Shown one piece after another: positions 7,990-11,583 of a stretch of DNA of 11,583 bases (its first letter is position 1; the number at the start of each line of letters is the position of its first letter). A program made the position numbers and the translations under genes. The notes below the pieces were generated by a model. The model had not been told where the DNA came from and ran no database searches. It saw nothing but the letters and a program-made list of their open reading frames with translations. This stretch comes from Gracilimonas sp031580945 (GTDB lineage Bacteria; Bacteroidota; Rhodothermia; Balneolales; Balneolaceae), in contig JAVLBT010000093.1 in the NCBI GenBank assembly GCA_031580945.1, positions 1-11,583 of the forward strand. Reading direction: 5' to 3'.

Positions 7990-9183
7990 TTACCGGTTGT
8001 CGAATATATTTTGCATCATCCTTTTGTAACCTGTCGTTAACTCTACGTCTCTGCGCTTCATCATTGCCTGCATAACTTCCAACGCTTTATCAAAGCGATA
8101 TAGTGCGGGTCCTTGTGGGCCTAACCATGTAAAGGAGTTTATCAATTTAGGAGTGAGATCGTCTACAAATACGTTGGAACTGACCCCACATATCGTACCA
8201 GTATTCAGCATAGTATTGATCGCTGTTTTAGAATGATCTCCCATTATGGTACCTAAAAATTGTCTTCCGGTATCAATAGGTTTCTTGGTATCCCAATCTA
8301 TTATCTGAATATCTTTGTAATCATTCTTGAGATTAGATGTGACCGTATTAGCCCCGAGATTCACCCACTGACCAAATATTGAGTTCCCGCAAAACCCATC
8401 ATGAGCTTTGTTTGAATAAGAATGAAATATTGAGCCTGAAACCTCGCCCCCCACTTTACAAACAGGCCCAATAGTTGCACCTCCGTATATTCGAGCAGCC
8501 ATTTTTACCGTAGCTCCCTCACATACCGCTACCGGACCTCTTAAGATACTTCCAGTTTCAATCGTGGCTTTATCACCAATAAAAATAGGCCCATCCTTTG
8601 CAATAAAAATGCAACCGGGCTCGATCTTTACGTTATTACCAATATGAATCTCATCCGGGTTTTGAACTACAGCCTCAACTCCGAGTCCGGAATTTGTTAT
8701 ATGTTCTATTTTCGACCGATTTATATCAGCTTCAATTTGCTTTGCATTAAGTTCAACCAGGTCCCAAATGTTATTTAGACTTATGGCTTGGTCAAATGAT
8801 AGGCTCTTTAAACCAGCATCAGGAAAGGAATTGTTTTCGAACCATTCTTTTGCAGTCTTATAATTAGTTAGGGCAACAATGGTATGCTTTCCATCTGCTA
8901 AAAACTCCCCTTCTTTAAGGTTTTTAATCGCTTGAATTAATTCTGGAGAGGGAAGATATCTTGAATTTATCCATAAACAATCAAAATCTTTAGTTAACTC
9001 ACCCTTAGAGAAAACACCCCTCAAAATATTGGGCATTAATCTACAGTACGATGAATTCCCTAACGATTGTTGCCATTTTTCGCGAATTGTGAATATACCT
9101 ACACGTATATCATCCATCGGTCGGGTTAGTGTAAGTGGGTGAAAACCATTAGCCTTTTTATCCGAAAAGAAACAAATATTCAT
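7990..9183 (-). CDS. GlmU-like putative sugar nucleotidyltransferase / acyltransferase
   Basis: This 397-residue protein has two parts. The N-terminal part (about 1-165) carries FHPLTLTRPMDDIRVG (14-29) followed by IREKW, the signature of the NTP_transf_4-type domain found in Bacteroidota GlmU-like proteins. It replaces the usual LAAGxGTRM loop of classical GlmU. The C-terminal part (about 172-345) is a left-handed beta helix of hexapeptide repeats (IHIGNNVKIEPGC, GPIFIGDKATIETGS, GGATIGPVCKVGGEVSG) with a KAHDGFCGNSIFG block and LGANT (276-280), as in hexapeptide acyltransferases. A short helical tail follows. By position beside glmS and by family, it probably makes UDP-GlcNAc from glucosamine-1-phosphate (acetyl transfer, then uridylyl transfer) in the cytoplasm. 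This is inferred, and another nucleotide sugar is possible. ATG start. It is divergent from glmS, 99 bp away. Confidence 0.88.
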   Translation of the reverse strand: MNICFFSDKKANGFHPLTLTRPMDDIRVGIFTIREKWQQSLGNSSYCRLMPNILRGVFSKGELTKDFDCLWINSRYLPSPELIQAIKNLKEGEFLADGKHTIVALTNYKTAKEWFENNSFPDAGLKSLSFDQAISLNNIWDLVELNAKQIEADINRSKIEHITNSGLGVEAVVQNPDEIHIGNNVKIEPGCIFIAKDGPIFIGDKATIETGSILRGPVAVCEGATVKMAARIYGGATIGPVCKVGGEVSGSIFHSYSNKAHDGFCGNSIFGQWVNLGANTVTSNLKNDYKDIQIIDWDTKKPIDTGRQFLGTIMGDHSKTAINTMLNTGTICGVSSNVFVDDLTPKLINSFTWLGPQGPALYRFDKALEVMQAMMKRRDVELTTGYKRMMQNIFDNR

Positions 9184-9282
9184 TAAACAGACGGTTATAA
9201 CATCAAAATTTTGACTACAATTTAAATAACTTAACGCTATATTCGTACATAATAATCATAATTAAAAAATAACAGACGCTAA
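9184..9282. promoter_or_regulatory. Divergent promoter region between GlmU-like gene and glmS
   Basis: The 99-bp AT-rich spacer separates the two start codons. A TTTG/TTGACT at 9210-9216 and a TATATTCG at 9238-9245 (one mismatch from TAnnTTTG) form a possible glmS promoter, but their spacing of 24 bases is longer than usual. The palindrome caaaattttg overlaps the upstream box (9204-9213). The word aacagacg occurs at 9186-9193 and 9271-9278, each just outside a start codon. Both genes act in amino-sugar supply, so shared control would make sense. No glmS ribozyme-like element is expected or seen. Confidence 0.4.
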
Positions 9283-11115
9283 ATGTGTGGAATTGTAGGG
9301 TATATAGGAAATAAACAAGCAAGTAAAGTTATTATTGAAGGACTTAAACGGTTAGAATATAGGGGATACGATTCAGCAGGACTTGCAACTTTGAATGGTA
9401 AGTTGGAATTATATAAAGGAAAAGGCAAAGTTGCTATCTTGGAAAACTTAGTTGGAAGTTCTCCAAATGGCAAAACGGGCATTGGGCATACCCGTTGGGC
9501 AACTCATGGCGAACCTAATGACATTAACTCACACCCACATACCAGTCAGGATGGAAAATTAGCGCTGGTTCATAATGGCATCATAGAGAACTATAATACG
9601 CTTAAGAAGAAACTGAATGAGCAAGGTTATAACTTTTACTCAGAAACAGATACGGAAGTAATTGCAAAGCTCATTGAAAGTTTTCTTGTAAAAGATCCCA
9701 CTTCTTTAAAGAAAGCCGTACAGTTGGCGCTTCACCAGGTTACGGGCACCTATGGTATTGCACTTGTTCATTCTGATTTCCCAGACCAAATTATTGTTGC
9801 ACGTAAGGGCTCTCCATTATTATTAGGTGTGGGAGATGGTGAAATGCTCATTGCCTCAGACGCATCTGCAGTTGCCGCTTACACAGACAAAGTAGTATAC
9901 CTCGATGATGGCGAAATAGCTGTTATTACAAAAGATGATTACTCCGTTGAGTCTTCTGAACAGGTGGAGCTTACAAAGGAAATTCACGAACTTGCTTTAA
10001 GCCTTGATGAAATTGAAAAGAGCGGGTATGATCATTTTATGCTTAAAGAAATTTTTGAGCAACCAAAAGCTATTTCAGATTGTTTAAGAGGCCGAATTAA
10101 CCCAGATGAAGGCACCATAACCCTGGGTGGGATTGAAGATATTATGGAGGAGTTGGTGAATGCCAACAGAATTGTAATTGCAGCATGTGGAACGAGCTGG
10201 CATTCCGGTTTAGTGGGAGAGTATTTATTTGAATATCTCGCAAAAATTCCTGTTGAAGTTGAATACGCCTCAGAATTTAGATATAAGGAACAACTGATTG
10301 GAAAAGGGGATGTCATGATCGTCATATCCCAAAGTGGTGAAACTGCTGATACCTTAGCCGCACTCCGGGAGGCAAAAAAACGCGGGGCTACAGTACTTGG
10401 TGTTGTTAATGTGGTTGGCTCTACCATAGCTCGGGAAACGGATGCGGGTGTATATATTCACGCCGGACCCGAAATTGGAGTGGCTTCAACCAAGGCATTT
10501 ACAGCTCAAGTAACCGTGCTCACTTTGATGGCAATTCGTCTTGGTTTAGAAAAAGGAACTATTGATAAATCTCACGCAAAAGAATTGATCAACGAATTGG
10601 CAAAAATTCCATCTAAGATTGAACAGATTTTGGAATATACCGACGAGATCAAAAAAATCTCTGGGCTGTTCTCTTATGCCCCAAATTTCTTATATCTGGG
10701 AAGGTCTTATAACTTTCCCGTAGCACTGGAGGGGGCCCTCAAATTAAAAGAAATATCATACATACATGCTGAAGGGTATCCTGCTGCAGAAATGAAACAC
10801 GGACCCATCGCCCTTATAGATGATATGATGCCTGTTGTTGTGATTGCGGCCACCCATCATACCAATGATAAAATGATCAGTAATATTGAAGAGGTAAAAG
10901 CAAGGAAAGGAAGAATTATAGCGATAACCACTTCGGAAAATAATGAAGTTTCTGATCTTGCCGAATTTAGTACAGTAATTCCTGAAACATTGGATGTATT
11001 CTCCCCCCTCCTCTCAGTAATACCACTTCAACTACTTTCATATTTCATCGCTGTGAACCGGGGATGTAATATAGACCAACCCAGAAACTTAGCCAAAAGT
11101 GTAACTGTTGAATAA
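9283..11115 (+). CDS. glmS: Glutamine--fructose-6-phosphate aminotransferase (isomerizing) GlmS
   Basis: GlmS converts fructose-6-phosphate and glutamine to glucosamine-6-phosphate and glutamate, the committed step toward UDP-GlcNAc for peptidoglycan and lipopolysaccharide. The protein is full length at 610 residues. Residues 2-215 are the Ntn glutaminase domain with nucleophile C2 in MCGIVGYIG, RGYDSAG (27-33), HTRWATHG (69-76), N98-G99 and D123. Two SIS isomerase domains follow, with CGTSWHSG (302-309), SQSGETADT (349-357), STKAFTAQ (402-409), ALKLKEISYIHAEGY (485-499) and H506. The C-terminus ends LAKSVTVE with the conserved catalytic Lys (K605). The start is fixed because C2 must be exposed after Met removal. 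It is divergent from the GlmU-like gene. The stop codon is followed at once by a DnaA-box-like sequence. Confidence 0.99.
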   Translation: MCGIVGYIGNKQASKVIIEGLKRLEYRGYDSAGLATLNGKLELYKGKGKVAILENLVGSSPNGKTGIGHTRWATHGEPNDINSHPHTSQDGKLALVHNGIIENYNTLKKKLNEQGYNFYSETDTEVIAKLIESFLVKDPTSLKKAVQLALHQVTGTYGIALVHSDFPDQIIVARKGSPLLLGVGDGEMLIASDASAVAAYTDKVVYLDDGEIAVITKDDYSVESSEQVELTKEIHELALSLDEIEKSGYDHFMLKEIFEQPKAISDCLRGRINPDEGTITLGGIEDIMEELVNANRIVIAACGTSWHSGLVGEYLFEYLAKIPVEVEYASEFRYKEQLIGKGDVMIVISQSGETADTLAALREAKKRGATVLGVVNVVGSTIARETDAGVYIHAGPEIGVASTKAFTAQVTVLTLMAIRLGLEKGTIDKSHAKELINELAKIPSKIEQILEYTDEIKKISGLFSYAPNFLYLGRSYNFPVALEGALKLKEISYIHAEGYPAAEMKHGPIALIDDMMPVVVIAATHHTNDKMISNIEEVKARKGRIIAITTSENNEVSDLAEFSTVIPETLDVFSPLLSVIPLQLLSYFIAVNRGCNIDQPRNLAKSVTVE

Positions 11116-11116
11116 T

Positions 11117-11125
11117 TGTGGATAA
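11117..11125 (-). promoter_or_regulatory. DnaA-box-like site 1
   Basis: tgtggataa is the exact reverse complement of TTATCCACA, a perfect match to the DnaA-box consensus TTATnCACA. It starts two bases after the glmS stop codon and lies in a 13-bp word (ttgtggataattt, 11116-11128) that is repeated exactly 98 bp downstream. Confidence 0.45.
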
Positions 11126-11214
11126 TTTTAACGATTTATTACAACCTTCGCTAAAATTCTGTTCCTAAACACGCCTTTACGTAATTATTTTCTAAAAATA
11201 TTTTAATAAATCTT

Positions 11215-11223
11215 TGTGGATAA
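11215..11223 (-). promoter_or_regulatory. DnaA-box-like site 2
   Basis: This is the second perfect TTATCCACA site, in the same orientation as the first and in the same 13-bp word (11214-11226). Very AT-rich DNA lies on both sides, including ctaaaaatattttaataaa just upstream. Binding by DnaA is inferred from the word match only. Confidence 0.45.
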
Positions 11224-11296
11224 TTTGATTTTGATTAGAAAATTCCTTTCAATCTATTCTCGTCTAAATATAAAAATACATTTTCTTTATTGATCA

Positions 11297-11371
11297 ATGA
11301 AAAACTGGAAGGCAATTTTATTTAAAGTAGTGGTATTAGTTTTGGTAGGTATCGTAATTTTTACCGGCTAA
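11297..11371 (+). CDS. Possible 24-residue single-pass membrane peptide
   Basis: An ATG-TAA frame encodes a short peptide with a positively charged N-terminus (MKNWKAILFK) followed by an unbroken hydrophobic run (VVVLVLVGIVIFTG), the pattern of a small membrane protein with the N-terminus inside. It lies alone in the spacer after glmS, reading toward the Hpt gene. No Shine-Dalgarno sequence is visible, which is not informative in this organism. AT-rich DNA easily gives hydrophobic codons, so this may be chance. It could also be regulatory leader DNA. Confidence 0.3.
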   Translation: MKNWKAILFKVVVLVLVGIVIFTG

Positions 11372-11513
11372 AACGGACTTTTTAATATTAAAAGGTGTGC
11401 ATTTTACATATACTTAACACTTGGGACTTCTATGTCATAAGCAGACAGAATAATTGATCTGTTTCATGATAACGAAAATAAACACGTTTAACTTGGGCTT
11501 AAATAGAAAAGTC

Positions 11514-11583
11514 ATGGCAAAAATTGATCTAAGCTACCTTAAAGACATAACCGATGGGAATACAGAAATCATGCTCGAGATGG
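11514..11583 (+). CDS. Hpt (histidine phosphotransfer) domain protein, 5' end only
   Basis: The first 23 codons read MAKIDLSYLKDITDGNTEIM followed by LEM, and continue past the window edge. The pattern D-L-S-Y-L-x-x-I-T-x-G-(N/D)-x-E-(I/L)-(M/I)-x-E-M is typical of the first helix of small stand-alone Hpt proteins in Bacteroidota and relatives, which pass phosphate between receivers. The phosphorylated His would lie further downstream, outside the window, so activity cannot be judged. The identification rests on the N-terminal pattern alone. Confidence 0.65.
   Translation, partial: MAKIDLSYLKDITDGNTEIMLEM

Larger units (their letters stand above)
11116..11513. other. AT-rich spacer between glmS and the Hpt gene
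   Basis: This 398-bp stretch holds two DnaA-box-like words, a possible 24-codon ORF (11297-11371) and a 14-bp perfect palindrome, ttttaatattaaaa, at 11380-11393. The word acttggg recurs near 11417 and 11491. No clear rho-independent terminator for glmS was found. Promoter elements for the Hpt gene could not be placed with confidence. Confidence 0.5.

Overview
The window looks like chromosomal DNA from a member of the Bacteroidota/Balneolota-Rhodothermota (FCB) group. This is inferred from AT-rich DNA, the near absence of Shine-Dalgarno sequences, a secreted TlpA-type thioredoxin protein with Bacteroidota-style domain architecture, a non-canonical GlmU-like sugar nucleotidyltransferase beside glmS, and a short Hpt protein of the type common in these phyla. 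No 16S or universal marker is present, so the assignment to phylum is tentative.

Layout from left to right. Bases 1-663 are AT-rich with no convincing gene. A single-domain response regulator (664-1050, +) meets a UPF1/DNA2-like superfamily 1 helicase (1115-3040, -) head to tail. The helicase lies downstream of a GntR-type regulator (3122-4015, -), and both of these genes appear to start at TTG. A perfect 15-bp inverted repeat lies between them. The regulator is divergent from a secreted 545-residue protein (4075-5712, +) that joins a CBM20-like beta-sandwich, a middle region with two Asp-rich calcium-type loops, and a C-terminal TlpA thioredoxin domain. pdxJ (5736-6461, -) converges on it. 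A 326-bp divergent spacer with a 12-bp direct repeat separates pdxJ from a lipoprotein NlpC/P60 endopeptidase with two SH3-like domains (6788-7984, +). A GlmU-like enzyme (7990-9183, -) converges on the peptidase with only 5 bp between stop codons, and is divergent from glmS (9283-11115, +).

Functional themes. The right half is cell-envelope metabolism: glmS makes glucosamine-6-phosphate, the GlmU-like protein plausibly completes UDP-GlcNAc synthesis, and the NlpC/P60 lipoprotein cuts peptidoglycan peptides. pdxJ makes pyridoxine 5'-phosphate. Signalling parts sit at both ends: an orphan receiver on the left and the start of an Hpt phosphotransfer protein on the right edge (11514 onward).

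The window is mostly ordinary core genome. The points most worth a second look are a 13-bp direct repeat containing two perfect DnaA-box sequences just after glmS, the three-part TlpA fusion, the regulator with an unassigned C-terminal domain and a putative shared operator, and a possible 24-residue membrane peptide. I saw no CRISPR array, insertion sequence, tRNA or rRNA, and no clearly new defence or mobile system.
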